A stretch of DNA of 64,000 bases from JAAXGX01 sp965203565. GTDB taxonomy: Bacteria > Acidobacteriota > Vicinamibacteria > Vicinamibacterales > UBA8438. The notes beneath the pieces are model-generated. The model saw only the letters and a list, made by a program, of their open reading frames with translations, did no database searches and was not told the DNA's origin. Positions 44,509 to 53,292 of this stretch are shown piece by piece. The stretch lies in NCBI GenBank assembly GCA_965203565.1, contig OZ241896.1, forward strand, positions 2,232,001 to 2,296,000, given 5' to 3'. The translations under genes and the position numbers were made by a program. Numbering within the stretch: position 1 is the stretch's first letter; the number at the start of each line of letters is the position of its first letter.

Positions 44509-45756
44509 TCAGCGGGCCGCCGCCGCGCCCCCGGGAGCCGAGCAGGCCGGGCCGGACTCGGCGGCCGGCGCGCGTTCCGCGTCGAGCGCCCGGCACACGC
44601 TTTCAAGCGCGTCGAACAGCTCGCCGCGCCGCGCCAGATACCGGGTCCGGCCGACCCGGCCGTCGCGGCGCTGCCGCTCGACCTTGACGAGATCGGCGAA
44701 CAGCCGCTCGCGCCGCGCCTCCAGCCGCCGGCGTGTCTCGGCCGGCGCCGGCGCAGGCGAACCGGCCGCTCCCCAGCACCCGGCGGCCAGAATCGCCAGC
44801 GCGGCCAGGAGCGCCACGGTGGTGGGCAGGGCGCTCCGATGCGGCAGTCCGGTCAGTTCGAGCGTCAGCGGGTCGCCGGCGGCCAGCCGCGGCCCGGCGC
44901 CGAGCAGTCGGCCCGCGCCGCCCGCGGCCTCCGGCGACAGTTCGGTGCGCCGCGACACCTGCGCCGACGCGAAGTCGAGGCTCCCCCACTGCTCCACCGC
45001 CAGCAGCACCGACTCCCAGTCGAGCGGAAACGGCTGGACAAGGACGAGGCGCGGGCCGGAGTACGGCAGGACGTAGGCGACGCGCAGCGGCGTGGCGCCC
45101 GGCGCCATCGGGCCGGGAAGCTCCACGCGCGGGCCGTCGGCCGCCGTCCCGGGCGCCGATCCCTGGAGCACCGTGACGCCCTGCGCGCCGCGCGGCAGGT
45201 CGATCGCGATCGGCGCCGGCGGCTCCACCGGCGCCTCGGCCGGGTTGACGACGTCGAGGAAGTAGTACACCTCGACGCTCTCCTCGACCAGCTCCACCTG
45301 CACGAACGACTCGCCGCCGAACGTCAGCAGGCCGGGCGGCGCCGGCGCCGCGGGGTCCGCCGCTGCGGCCGGGTCGGCGCCGACCAGCATCAGCCGGACC
45401 CCGCCGCGGCCGGGGACGGCGAACGGCCGCGACTCGATCCGCGTCCCGTCGAGCTCGGTCGCCGCGCGCACCTGCCGGCCCGCGTTCAGCGTCAGGAAGA
45501 GGGCGCGTCCTTCGGCGTCGGTCGTGGCCGTCTCCACCACGTCGCCCTGCCGGAGCTCGACCACGTGGCCCGTAACGTTGTTGTCGAGGCGCCCGCGGAT
45601 CACGCGGACCGAGATCGCGCCGTCCGGCAGCTCGGCGTCGGGAAGCGGGATGCCCGACATCCGCCGCGGGTCCGGCTGCGCGGCCTCGACGATCGCCGGA
45701 GCCGGCGCGAGCGCCGCGCCCAGCGCCAGGGCCGCGGCGGCGACGCGCCTGCTCAC
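44509..45756 (-). CDS. Secreted/membrane-anchored protein in the ccm operon, function unknown
   Basis: Protein of 415 residues with a signal peptide, a carboxypeptidase-regulatory-like N-terminal sandwich (VIRGRLDNNVTGHVVELRQG), a second beta-rich region with proline-rich linkers, one TM segment near 335-352 (TTVALLAALAILAAGCWG) and a charged coiled-coil-like C-terminal tail. GTG at 45756 overlaps the preceding stop as GTGA. Position between the CcmI-like gene and ccmA suggests an accessory role in cytochrome c maturation. No named family recognised. Confidence 0.6.
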   Translation of the reverse strand: MSRRVAAAALALGAALAPAPAIVEAAQPDPRRMSGIPLPDAELPDGAISVRVIRGRLDNNVTGHVVELRQGDVVETATTDAEGRALFLTLNAGRQVRAATELDGTRIESRPFAVPGRGGVRLMLVGADPAAAADPAAPAPPGLLTFGGESFVQVELVEESVEVYYFLDVVNPAEAPVEPPAPIAIDLPRGAQGVTVLQGSAPGTAADGPRVELPGPMAPGATPLRVAYVLPYSGPRLVLVQPFPLDWESVLLAVEQWGSLDFASAQVSRRTELSPEAAGGAGRLLGAGPRLAAGDPLTLELTGLPHRSALPTTVALLAALAILAAGCWGAAGSPAPAPAETRRRLEARRERLFADLVKVERQRRDGRVGRTRYLARRGELFDALESVCRALDAERAPAAESGPACSAPGGAAAAR

Positions 45757-46367
45757 GCCGGCTCCAGCCTGACGCCGCACGACTTGCAGAACCGCGCGTC
45801 GGCGTCGTTCGCGGCGGCGCACTCGGGACAGGGACGACCTGCAGCGGCAGGAGCGCCGGCAGGCGACACGGACGGCGCAGGCGGGCCGTCCGCGTCCGCG
45901 CCCGCGGCGCGGCCGTCGAGGCGCTCCGCCAGCTCGCGCTCAATCGCCTCCCGGTGCGCGGGCGCCGCCGCATCGAGCTGCTGCATCAGCGTGATGGCGC
46001 GCGCGCGGAGCCTGTCGCGCATCTCGCGGAAGTCGTCCGCCGACACCTTGCGCATCGCCCGGTCGAACTCCAGCTCCTTGATCGCCCGCAGCACCAGCGT
46101 CTTCTCCCGTTCGAGCGCCGCCCGCGTCCGGCCCCCGACGGTCTCCACGTGGTCGCCGAGGTCGGGCGAGGCCAGAGGCCGCAACGTGCGGTGGAGCATC
46201 AGCCCGACCCAGGCCGCCGAGCCGATGGCGGCGACCAGGAGGACGAGCGCGATCGGATCGGCCGGCCGGACGACGACGACGGCCGCCGTGGAGGCCAGGA
46301 GGCCGGCCAGAACGAACAGATGCCAGGGACGGAAGGCGCCGGCGTCAGTCGAGGTATCGGAGCTCAT
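45753..46367 (-). CDS. CcmI-like membrane protein with C-terminal zinc ribbon
   Basis: Protein of 204 residues. Two TM helices (about 16-34 and 39-57) are followed by a coiled coil containing LVLRAIKELEFDRAMRKVSADDFREM, which resembles the conserved cytoplasmic loop of CcmI. The C-terminus is a zinc ribbon (CPEC...CKSC). CcmI normally delivers apocytochrome c to CcmFH; the TPR part is missing here. ATG at 46367 overlaps the end of ccmFH by 23 bp. Confidence 0.65.
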   Translation of the reverse strand: MSSDTSTDAGAFRPWHLFVLAGLLASTAAVVVVRPADPIALVLLVAAIGSAAWVGLMLHRTLRPLASPDLGDHVETVGGRTRAALEREKTLVLRAIKELEFDRAMRKVSADDFREMRDRLRARAITLMQQLDAAAPAHREAIERELAERLDGRAAGADADGPPAPSVSPAGAPAAAGRPCPECAAANDADARFCKSCGVRLEPA

Positions 46368-48822
46368 CGTCCAGGCGGGCCTGGAGGCGCGCGTCGACCA
46401 GCCCGGCGGCGGGCGATTCCCGGGTCCGGCGCGCGCGCCGCGACCACCGGACGGCGGCCGCCGCCACCAGGACCAGGAACGCGCCGCCTGTGGCGAGCGG
46501 CGCAGCCCAGACTAGCTGGTTGAACGTCCCGATCGGCGACCCGAGCGGCTCCTGACTGCCGTAGGCGTCGATGAAGTGCCGGAACACCGCGTCCCGGCCG
46601 CTGCCCGCCGCCACCTGCGCGTTCAACCGGCGGCGCATCGTGTCGGCGGTCGGACAGGTGCAGACCGAAAGCTGAAGGTGTGAGCAGGTCCCGCAGACGC
46701 AGACCAGCTCCGTCTGAAGCTCGGCCTCCAGCCGCCGTTGCTCGGGCGTCAGCGCTGCGCCGTCCGGGACGGCCATCTGCGCCCGCGCCGGCGCCGCCCC
46801 CCCGGCCAGCAGCGAGAGGACCGCCAGCGTCGTGGTGGTCGTGGCGGCGCCGGCCGGGACTTTCGCGGTCATGAACGCGAAGCTGCTCTCGGGCAGCAGG
46901 GCGAGCCCGGTCCCGAGCGCCATGATCGCGAAGCCGAACCAGATCCAGTTGACCAGCGGGTTGACGGTGACCTGGAACGCCGCCGACTGATCGCCGACGT
47001 CGTAGGTGGCCAGCGTCACGTACAGGTCCTCGGAGATCGACCGCCGCATCGCGACTTCGGTGGTCGGCTCGGTTTCGTGCTTCCGGTAGAACCAGCGCGC
47101 CGGATAGAGTTCGCCGGCCGCCTCGCCGTCCTTGAAGACGCTCAGGTGGGCGGTGATCATCTGCTTCTGCCCGTCGTCCGACTCGCTCAACCGGTCGTGG
47201 CGCACCTCGAACCGCCCGAGCTCGACCGACTCGCCGGGGCTCAGCAGCGCCTGACGCTCCTGCTTGTAGCCGGCGCCCGCGAAGCCGAGGAAGATCAGGA
47301 CGATGCCGGCGTGGACGACGTACCCGCCGTACCGCCGGCGCGACCGCATCACGAGCCCGATCATCGCCGTCATCAGGTCGGTCCCGGTCGCGCCGCGGCG
47401 GACGGCGGCGCCGCGGACGAACTCCTGGCTTATCGTGCCGAGCACGAACGCGCAGAGCGCGAAGCAGAGGCCGGACACCCAGACCTGGAACCCGGCCGCG
47501 TACAGGCCGGCGGCGGTCGCGGCGGCCAGGCCGGCCGGCCAGGCGAACTGGTGGACGAGGTTGCGCGCGCTCGACTTCCGCCACGCCAGCAGCGGTCCGA
47601 CGCCGGTCAGCAGCAGCAGCGCCAGCCCGATCGGAACCATCCAGGTGTTGAAGAACGGCGGCCCGACCGTGATCCGCTGCCCGGTCACCGCTTCGCTGAG
47701 CGTCGGGAACAGGGTGGCGAACAGGATGAAGAAGGCCGAGAACAGCAGGATCCAGTTGTTGAACAGGAACGCCGCTTCGCGCGACATCCACGACTCGAGC
47801 TCGTTCCGGGCCCGGAGCAGCGGCAGCCGGTATATCACCCATCCGAAGCTGAACGCCACGATGACGCCCATGAACACGGTGAACAGCACCGTCAACTGGG
47901 GGTCCTCGCCGAACGCGTGCACCGACTGCACGATGCCGCTCCGGGTCATGAACGTGCCGACGATCGTCAGCAGGAAGGTGAGGATGACGAGCGTGACGTT
48001 CCAGACGCGCAGCATGCTGCGGCGCTCCTGCACCATCACCGAGTGGAGGAACGCCGTCGCCGTGAACCACGGCAGCGCGCCCGCGTTCTCCACCGGGTCC
48101 CATCCCCAGAACCCGCCCCACCCGAGCTCCTCGTACGCCCAGATCATCCCGAGCGTCAGGCCGAGCGACAGCAGCAGCCAGGAGAACATCGTCCAGCGGC
48201 GCACGGCGCGCAGCCACGAGTCGTCGAGGTAGCCGGTGATCAGCGCCGCCATGCCGAAGGCGAACGGGATGGTCATCCCGACGAACCCGGTGTAGAGCGC
48301 CGGCGGATGCAGCGCCATGTACGGGTTCTGGAGCAGCGGGTTGAGGCCGCGCCCGTCGGCCGGCGCCTCCGTGAGGTAGGTGGCGAACGGGTCCTTGTGC
48401 ACGATCATCACGAACAGGAAGAAGAGCTGCACCGAGGCGACGACCGCGACGACGTACGGGATCAGCTCGCGCTGGCGCTCCCGGTTGCCGTGGACCGCGA
48501 CGGAGCCGAAGACCGACAGCAGGAAGACCCAGAACATGATCGAGCCGTCGAGCCCGCCCCAGTACGAGGTCAGCTTGTAGAACAGCGGCTGGACCGAGTC
48601 CGAGTACCGATCGACGTAGCGGATGGCGTAGTTCTCGGTGACGAAGGCGTGGACGATGATGGACGAGGCGAGCGTCATCAGCGCGGTGACGAGGTGGAGC
48701 GCGCCGACCCCGCTCCGGACGACGCGGCGCGACCGGCGCCGCGCCCCCGCCACCGACGCCGCGACGGCGTAGGCGCAGGCGACGAACGCGGCGAGCAGCG
48801 TGAAGGAGCCCAGTGCAGCCAT
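46345..48822 (-). CDS. ccmF: CcmF-CcmH fusion: haem lyase with thiol-handling domain
   Basis: Protein of 825 residues. Residues of about 1-650 are CcmF: many TM helices, the WWD-like segment ELGWGGFWGWDPVENA, and conserved His residues (ALHPPALY; FLHSVMVQ). After a TM region comes a CcmH-like domain (about 705-770) with a cysteine-rich motif, LVCVCGTCSHLQLSVCTCP, rather than the classic LRCxxC. The protein ends with one more TM helix. It ligates haem to apocytochrome c and reduces its thiols. The fusion removes the need for a separate ccmH. ATG at 48822. Confidence 0.9.
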   Translation of the reverse strand: MAALGSFTLLAAFVACAYAVAASVAGARRRSRRVVRSGVGALHLVTALMTLASSIIVHAFVTENYAIRYVDRYSDSVQPLFYKLTSYWGGLDGSIMFWVFLLSVFGSVAVHGNRERQRELIPYVVAVVASVQLFFLFVMIVHKDPFATYLTEAPADGRGLNPLLQNPYMALHPPALYTGFVGMTIPFAFGMAALITGYLDDSWLRAVRRWTMFSWLLLSLGLTLGMIWAYEELGWGGFWGWDPVENAGALPWFTATAFLHSVMVQERRSMLRVWNVTLVILTFLLTIVGTFMTRSGIVQSVHAFGEDPQLTVLFTVFMGVIVAFSFGWVIYRLPLLRARNELESWMSREAAFLFNNWILLFSAFFILFATLFPTLSEAVTGQRITVGPPFFNTWMVPIGLALLLLTGVGPLLAWRKSSARNLVHQFAWPAGLAAATAAGLYAAGFQVWVSGLCFALCAFVLGTISQEFVRGAAVRRGATGTDLMTAMIGLVMRSRRRYGGYVVHAGIVLIFLGFAGAGYKQERQALLSPGESVELGRFEVRHDRLSESDDGQKQMITAHLSVFKDGEAAGELYPARWFYRKHETEPTTEVAMRRSISEDLYVTLATYDVGDQSAAFQVTVNPLVNWIWFGFAIMALGTGLALLPESSFAFMTAKVPAGAATTTTTLAVLSLLAGGAAPARAQMAVPDGAALTPEQRRLEAELQTELVCVCGTCSHLQLSVCTCPTADTMRRRLNAQVAAGSGRDAVFRHFIDAYGSQEPLGSPIGTFNQLVWAAPLATGGAFLVLVAAAAVRWSRRARRTRESPAAGLVDARLQARLDDELRYLD

Positions 48823-48898
48823 GCTGATGACTTCGCGGCGCGTCAGCCCGGCGCCCGACGGCGCGCCGCCGATCCGGGAAGCCGGCCGGGACGGATCG

Positions 48899-49348
48899 TC
48901 AGCCGGCGCCGGGTGTTGCGTCCGCGGCGGCCCCGCCCCCGGCGCCCGACGTCCCGACTCCCGGTTTCGCTTCGTACTTCGACGGACACTTCGCCATGAT
49001 CCCGTCCGGTTCGACGACGAACGCATCGCCGTCGAGACGGCCGGTCACGACCACTTCGGCGTCGTTCCGGAAGGTGTCCGGCACGATGCCGGTGTAGACG
49101 GCATGGACGACGTACCCGTCCTTCTCGATGTCGAACCGGTAGTCCATGCTCTTCGGGCGCACCCGGATGTCCTTCGCGTAGCCGTGCACCTGCAGCCGCT
49201 TGCCGCGCCAGGCGTCCGGGTCGGCCATCACCTCGTCGACGTGCTGGTAGTAGGCGGCGCCGTCGGCCATCGTGGTCCACAGGAGCCCCGTGAACGCCGC
49301 CGCCAGCACCGCGGCCGTGAGACCTATCTTCAGCACCTTGCCTTGCAT
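48899..49348 (-). CDS. ccmE: Cytochrome c maturation haem chaperone CcmE, Cys-type
   Basis: Periplasmic haem chaperone of 149 residues with an N-terminal TM anchor (about 7-27) and an OB-fold beta-barrel. The haem-attachment motif reads AKCPSKYE, placing Cys121 where most bacteria have His, that is CxxxY instead of HxxxY. This Cys-type variant is known from archaea and some anaerobes. ATG at 49348 has GGGAGGG upstream. First gene of the ccm operon, 76 bp before ccmFH. Confidence 0.9.
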   Translation of the reverse strand: MQGKVLKIGLTAAVLAAAFTGLLWTTMADGAAYYQHVDEVMADPDAWRGKRLQVHGYAKDIRVRPKSMDYRFDIEKDGYVVHAVYTGIVPDTFRNDAEVVVTGRLDGDAFVVEPDGIMAKCPSKYEAKPGVGTSGAGGGAAADATPGAG

Positions 49349-49412
49349 GATTCCGGCGCCCTCCCCATGCGACCCCGTACGATCCATAGAATATCGCCCG
49401 CCCGCGGGACAG

Positions 49413-50000
49413 TCAACGCGGCGGCCCGCCGGCGCCGACCCGCGCGAGAAGCTGCGTGACGCGCGCGACCGGCAGCCCGACCACGTTCGACCACGAGCCG
49501 TCGATCCGGGTCACGAACCGGGACGCGAGCCCCTGCGCGCCGTAGCCGCCGGCCTTGTCGAACGGCTCCCCGGTCCCGACGTACCAGGCTATCTCCGCCT
49601 CGTCGAGCGCCGCCAGATGCACCGTCGTCGCCTCGACCGCGCCGGCGCGCGCCCCGGCGCGGCGGACCGCCACCCCGGTCAGCACCGCGTGGGCCCGCCC
49701 GGAGAGCAGGCGCAGCATCCGGGCCGCATCGTCCGGGTTCCGCGGCTTGCCGAGGACCGCCGCATCGACGACCACCGTCGTGTCCGCGCCGATCACGACG
49801 CGGTCCGGACGCCGGGACGCGACGGCCGCCGCCTTCTCCGCCGCCAGCCGCGCGACGTACTCGCGAGGCGGTTCGCCGGGCCGCCGGCGTTCGTCCACGT
49901 CCGCCGGCGCGACGTCGAACGCAAAGCCTGCGCGCTCCAGCAGTTCGGCGCGCCGCGGCGACGCCGAGGCCAGCACGAGCCGTCCGTACGGATGATACAC
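49413..50000 (-). CDS. maf: Maf-family nucleotide pyrophosphatase
   Basis: House-cleaning enzyme of 195 residues that hydrolyses non-canonical or modified nucleoside triphosphates. Family motifs: LVLASASPRRAELL near the N-terminus, VIGADTTVVVDAAVLGKPR, and DKAGGYGAQGLASRFV with VVGLPVARV at the end. Divergent from dciA; the ATG is 14 bp from its start, so the two share a very short promoter region. Confidence 0.93.
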   Translation of the reverse strand: MYHPYGRLVLASASPRRAELLERAGFAFDVAPADVDERRRPGEPPREYVARLAAEKAAAVASRRPDRVVIGADTTVVVDAAVLGKPRNPDDAARMLRLLSGRAHAVLTGVAVRRAGARAGAVEATTVHLAALDEAEIAWYVGTGEPFDKAGGYGAQGLASRFVTRIDGSWSNVVGLPVARVTQLLARVGAGGPPR

Positions 50001-50013
50001 TGGCGGCCATCAT

Positions 50014-50298
50014 ATGATTTCCGTCCGGGACGTCGCGCCGGGCGCCGTCGGCGCGCTGATTCGCGGCCAACCGCTGACGGCCGCCAAGGCCGCCTTCGCG
50101 TGGCGCGCGGCGGTCGGCGCGGCGATGGCCCGGGCCACGTCTATCGAGCTGGCGGCGAACGGCACGCTGCGCGTGTCCGCCGAGAGCGATCACTGGCGCC
50201 GCGAAACGCGGCGGTCGGCCGCCGTCGTCCGGCGGCGCCTCGCCCGCCTCCTCGGACCGGACGCGGTCCGGCGGATCGTCGTCGACGGAAGGGGCTGA
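50014..50298 (+). CDS. dciA: DciA-like (DUF721) replicative helicase loader
   Basis: Protein of 94 residues resembling the DUF721/DciA KH-like domain: VGAAMARATSIELAANGTLRV, then a Trp-containing segment SDHWRRETRRSAAVVRRRL and a terminal VRRIVVDGRG. DciA loads DnaB at replication in bacteria lacking DnaC. The family is short and divergent, so the assignment is moderate. It lies 10 bp upstream of the thiolase gene. Confidence 0.72.
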   Translation: MISVRDVAPGAVGALIRGQPLTAAKAAFAWRAAVGAAMARATSIELAANGTLRVSAESDHWRRETRRSAAVVRRRLARLLGPDAVRRIVVDGRG

Positions 50299-50307
50299 CC
50301 GGAAGCG

Positions 50308-51489
50308 ATGCGCGAAGCCGTCATCGTCGCCGCGGCGCGTCTGCCGACCGGCAAGTTCCTCGGAGCGCTCAAGCGGCTGCCGGCGACGGAGCTCGGCGCC
50401 ATGGTCGTCCGCGAGGCGGTGGCGCGGGCCGGGATCGACCCGGCCGAAGTCGACGAGTGCATCCTGGGCAACGTCGTGTCGGCCGGCCTCGGACAGGCGC
50501 CGGCCCGCCGGGCGGCGCTCGGCGGCGGGCTGTCGGACCGGGTGGCGGCGCTCACCGTCAACAAGGTCTGCGGCTCCGGCCTGAAGGCGGTCATGCTGGC
50601 GGCCCAGGGGATCGCGACGGGCGACGTCGACGTCGTGGTCGCCGGCGGGATGGAGTCGATGAGCAACTGCCCGTACCTGCTCCCCAAAGCGCGGGAAGGG
50701 ATGCGCATGGGCGACGCGGCGGCGCGCGACGCGATGATCCACGACGGCCTCTGGTGCTCGCTGGAGAACCAGTCGATGGGACTGGCCGGCGAGGCGGTCG
50801 CCGAACGGTACGGCGTGAGCCGCGAGGACCAGGACCGGTTCGCGGCCGACAGCCACCGCAAGGCGGCCGCCGCCATCCGGGAGTGCTGGTTCCGGGACGA
50901 GATCCTGCCGGTCGACGTCCCGCAGCGGAAGGGCGATCCGGTCCGGCTGGAGTACGACGAACCGGTGCGCCCCGACACGTCGGTCGCAGCGTTGAGCCGG
51001 CTCGGGCCCGCCTTCAAGCCGGACGGCTCGGTCACCGCCGGCAACGCGCCGGGCGTCAACGACGGCGCCGCCGCCGTCGTGGTGGCGGCGGCCGAGAAGG
51101 CGGCGGCGCTCGGCCTGACGCCGATGGCTCGGATCGCCGGCCAGGCCGTCAGCGGCCTCCCGCCCAAGTGGCTGCTCATGACCCCGGTGGAGGCGGTGAC
51201 GAAGCTGCTGCGGAAGGTGGGATGGACGCTGGGCGACGTCGACCTGATCGAACTGAACGAGGCGTTCTCGGCCCAGGCCGTCGCCGTCGTCCGCGAGCTG
51301 GGCGCCGACCCCGCCCGGGTCAACGTCCACGGCGGCGCGGTGGCCCTCGGCCACCCGATCGGCGCGAGCGGCGCGCGCATCCTGACGACGCTGCTCTACG
51401 CCCTCCGGCGGCGGAGCCTGACGCGCGGCGTCGCCACGCTCTGCCTGGGCGGCGGCAACGGCGTGGCGCTGGCGGTCGAGCGGACCTGA
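50308..51489 (+). CDS. Acetyl-CoA C-acyltransferase (thiolase)
   Basis: Thiolase II family enzyme of 393 residues that condenses or cleaves acyl-CoA. Active-site residues are visible: nucleophilic Cys88 in NKVCGSGLKAV, the His in ALGHPIGASGARI and the second Cys in TLCLGGGNGVALAVE. NEAFSAQ is also conserved. It may feed acetoacetyl-CoA synthesis or beta-oxidation. GGAAG is close to the ATG; the gene is co-oriented with dciA and recA. Confidence 0.94.
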   Translation: MREAVIVAAARLPTGKFLGALKRLPATELGAMVVREAVARAGIDPAEVDECILGNVVSAGLGQAPARRAALGGGLSDRVAALTVNKVCGSGLKAVMLAAQGIATGDVDVVVAGGMESMSNCPYLLPKAREGMRMGDAAARDAMIHDGLWCSLENQSMGLAGEAVAERYGVSREDQDRFAADSHRKAAAAIRECWFRDEILPVDVPQRKGDPVRLEYDEPVRPDTSVAALSRLGPAFKPDGSVTAGNAPGVNDGAAAVVVAAAEKAAALGLTPMARIAGQAVSGLPPKWLLMTPVEAVTKLLRKVGWTLGDVDLIELNEAFSAQAVAVVRELGADPARVNVHGGAVALGHPIGASGARILTTLLYALRRRSLTRGVATLCLGGGNGVALAVERT

Positions 51490-51840
51490 CAGCCCGCCGC
51501 GCCGAGTCTGCGCGCCGTCGGCCGCAGCGCCGCCCGGACCGCCGCGCCCGATGCCTCCTGACGATCGCCGCGCCGGAAGCGTGGCGTCGTCGACGACGCT
51601 CAGGCGCGTTCCGGATGCCGGAAACTGCCGCGCGCGCCGGGAGGGGCGAAAGTCCGTATTGCCGTAAACGATTGCAGAATTTGATGCTATGGAAGATTCA
51701 AGATCCATTTTCGCTTGACAGCAAACCTGGCACGTCTTTAGAATGCCGATCCTGACGTGATGCAGAATCGTGCAACCCCGCAACCTGCGGACGCCCGGCT
51801 ACCGCCCCGAGCGCCGCGCCCTCAGACACCGGAGTCGTCC
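51490..51840 (+). promoter_or_regulatory. recA leader with strong sigma-70 promoter
   Basis: This 351-bp gap holds no gene I can support. Around 51650-51780 it becomes AT-rich and contains TTGACA (51715-51720), an 18-bp spacer and TAGAAT (51739-51744), the best sigma-70 promoter in the window, about 95 bp upstream of the recA ATG. I could not identify a LexA box with confidence. Confidence 0.65.
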
Positions 51841-52893
51841 ATGCGAACGGAACGCGCACAACCGGACCGCACCAGAGCCGTCGACATCGCCGTCGGTCAG
51901 ATCGAGAAACAGTTCGGCAAGGGGTCGATCATGCGGCTCGGGCAGAAAGGCGGCGTCGCCGCCGTGCCGCGCATCTCGACCGGCGCCATCAGCATCGACT
52001 ACGCGCTCGGCGTCGGCGGCGTGCCGCGCGGACGCGTCGTCGAGATCTACGGTCCGGAGGCCTCCGGGAAGACCACGCTCGCCCTGCAGGTGATCGCGCA
52101 GGCGCAGCAGCAGGGCGGCAACGCGGCGTTCGTCGACGCCGAGCACGCCCTCGACCCCACCTACGCCCGCAGGCTCGGGGTCGATCTGGAGAACCTTCTC
52201 GTCTCGCAGCCCGATCACGGCGAGCAGGCGCTCGAGATCGTCGAGGTTCTGGTCCGGTCCGGCGGGATCGACGTGATCGTCGTCGATTCGGTCGCCGCGC
52301 TGGTCCCCCGCGCCGAGATAGACGGCGAGATGGGCGACGCGCAGGTCGGCCTCCAGGCCCGGCTGATGTCGCAGGCGCTCCGGAAGCTCACCGGCGTCGT
52401 GGCCAAGTCGAAGACCTGCCTCATCTTCATCAACCAGCTTCGCGAGAAGATCGGCGTCATGTTCGGCAACCCCGAGACGACGACCGGCGGACGGGCGCTG
52501 AAGTTCTACTCGTCGATCCGGATCGACATCCGCCGGATCGGGGCGATCAAGGACGCCGACCGGGTGATCGGCGGGCGCACCCGGGTGAAGATCGTCAAGA
52601 ACAAGCTGGCGCCGCCGTTCCGCGAAGCCGAGTTCGACGTGATGTACGGCGAGGGGATCTCGCGCGAAGGCGATCTGCTGGATCTGGCCGTCGACCGGCG
52701 CATCGTGGAGAAGAGCGGCACCTGGTTCTCCTACGACAACGAGCGCCTCGGCCAGGGCCGGGAGAACGTCAAGCGGATCCTCAAGGAGAAGCCGGAGGTC
52801 TTCGCGGCGATAGAGCGCCGCGTCCGCACCGAGCTCGGCCTCGTGACGGAACCGGAGCCTACGGCTGCGGCCGCGGCGGGTCAGGCGCCGTAG
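51841..52893 (+). CDS. recA: Recombinase RecA
   Basis: DNA strand-exchange protein of 350 residues. Walker A GPEASGKTT (71-79), the L1/L2 loops (EIDGEMGDAQVGLQARLMSQ; FGNPETTTGGRALKFYSS), and the conserved FINQLREKIGVMFG. The acidic/Ala-rich C-terminal tail is typical. ATG at 51841 starts the family N-terminus; upstream in-frame codons are not conserved. Its last 35 bp overlap the convergent ftsB-like gene. Confidence 0.97.
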   Translation: MRTERAQPDRTRAVDIAVGQIEKQFGKGSIMRLGQKGGVAAVPRISTGAISIDYALGVGGVPRGRVVEIYGPEASGKTTLALQVIAQAQQQGGNAAFVDAEHALDPTYARRLGVDLENLLVSQPDHGEQALEIVEVLVRSGGIDVIVVDSVAALVPRAEIDGEMGDAQVGLQARLMSQALRKLTGVVAKSKTCLIFINQLREKIGVMFGNPETTTGGRALKFYSSIRIDIRRIGAIKDADRVIGGRTRVKIVKNKLAPPFREAEFDVMYGEGISREGDLLDLAVDRRIVEKSGTWFSYDNERLGQGRENVKRILKEKPEVFAAIERRVRTELGLVTEPEPTAAAAAGQAP

Positions 52894-53272
52894 CGTCGCC
52901 GGCGGGGGGCGCCGGGCGGTCGGCGGCTCGATCGACGACGATGAACAGCTTCTCGCCGGACCGCATCAGGCCGAGTTCCCCCCGCGCCAGCTCCTCTATC
53001 CTCCGCGGGTCTTCACGCAACCGCCGCGCCTCTTCCCGGAGCCGGTCGTTCCGCGCCCGCAACGCCGCCGTCGAGCGCGACAGCTCCTCGAGCTCGCCGG
53101 CGGCGCGCAGCATCGAGACGAGGCCGCGCTCGCCGACGATCAGGTTGCCGACGAAGACGACGCCCACCAGGATGACGAGCAACCGGACGGTGCGCCGCGG
53201 CGCGCGGCGCGCCTGGCGCGCCTGACGCACTCGACGACGCTCCGGCGCGGACGGCGGGGCTTGCAAGGTCAA
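52859..53272 (-). CDS. ftsB: FtsB/DivIC-like septum formation initiator
   Basis: Protein of about 137 residues: a basic N-terminus, one TM helix (TVRLLVILVGVVFVGNLIVG), a leucine/arginine-rich coiled coil (ELSRSTAALRARNDRLREEA) and the FtsB-like ending ARGELGLMRSGEKLFIVV. It belongs to the divisome. The start is uncertain: TTG at 53272 or 53266; no ATG precedes the TM helix. Overlaps recA convergently by 35 bp. Confidence 0.78.
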   Translation of the reverse strand: MTLQAPPSAPERRRVRQARQARRAPRRTVRLLVILVGVVFVGNLIVGERGLVSMLRAAGELEELSRSTAALRARNDRLREEARRLREDPRRIEELARGELGLMRSGEKLFIVVDRAADRPAPPAGDATAPDPPRPQP

Positions 53273-53292
53273 GACGCGTAGTGTAACACCGG

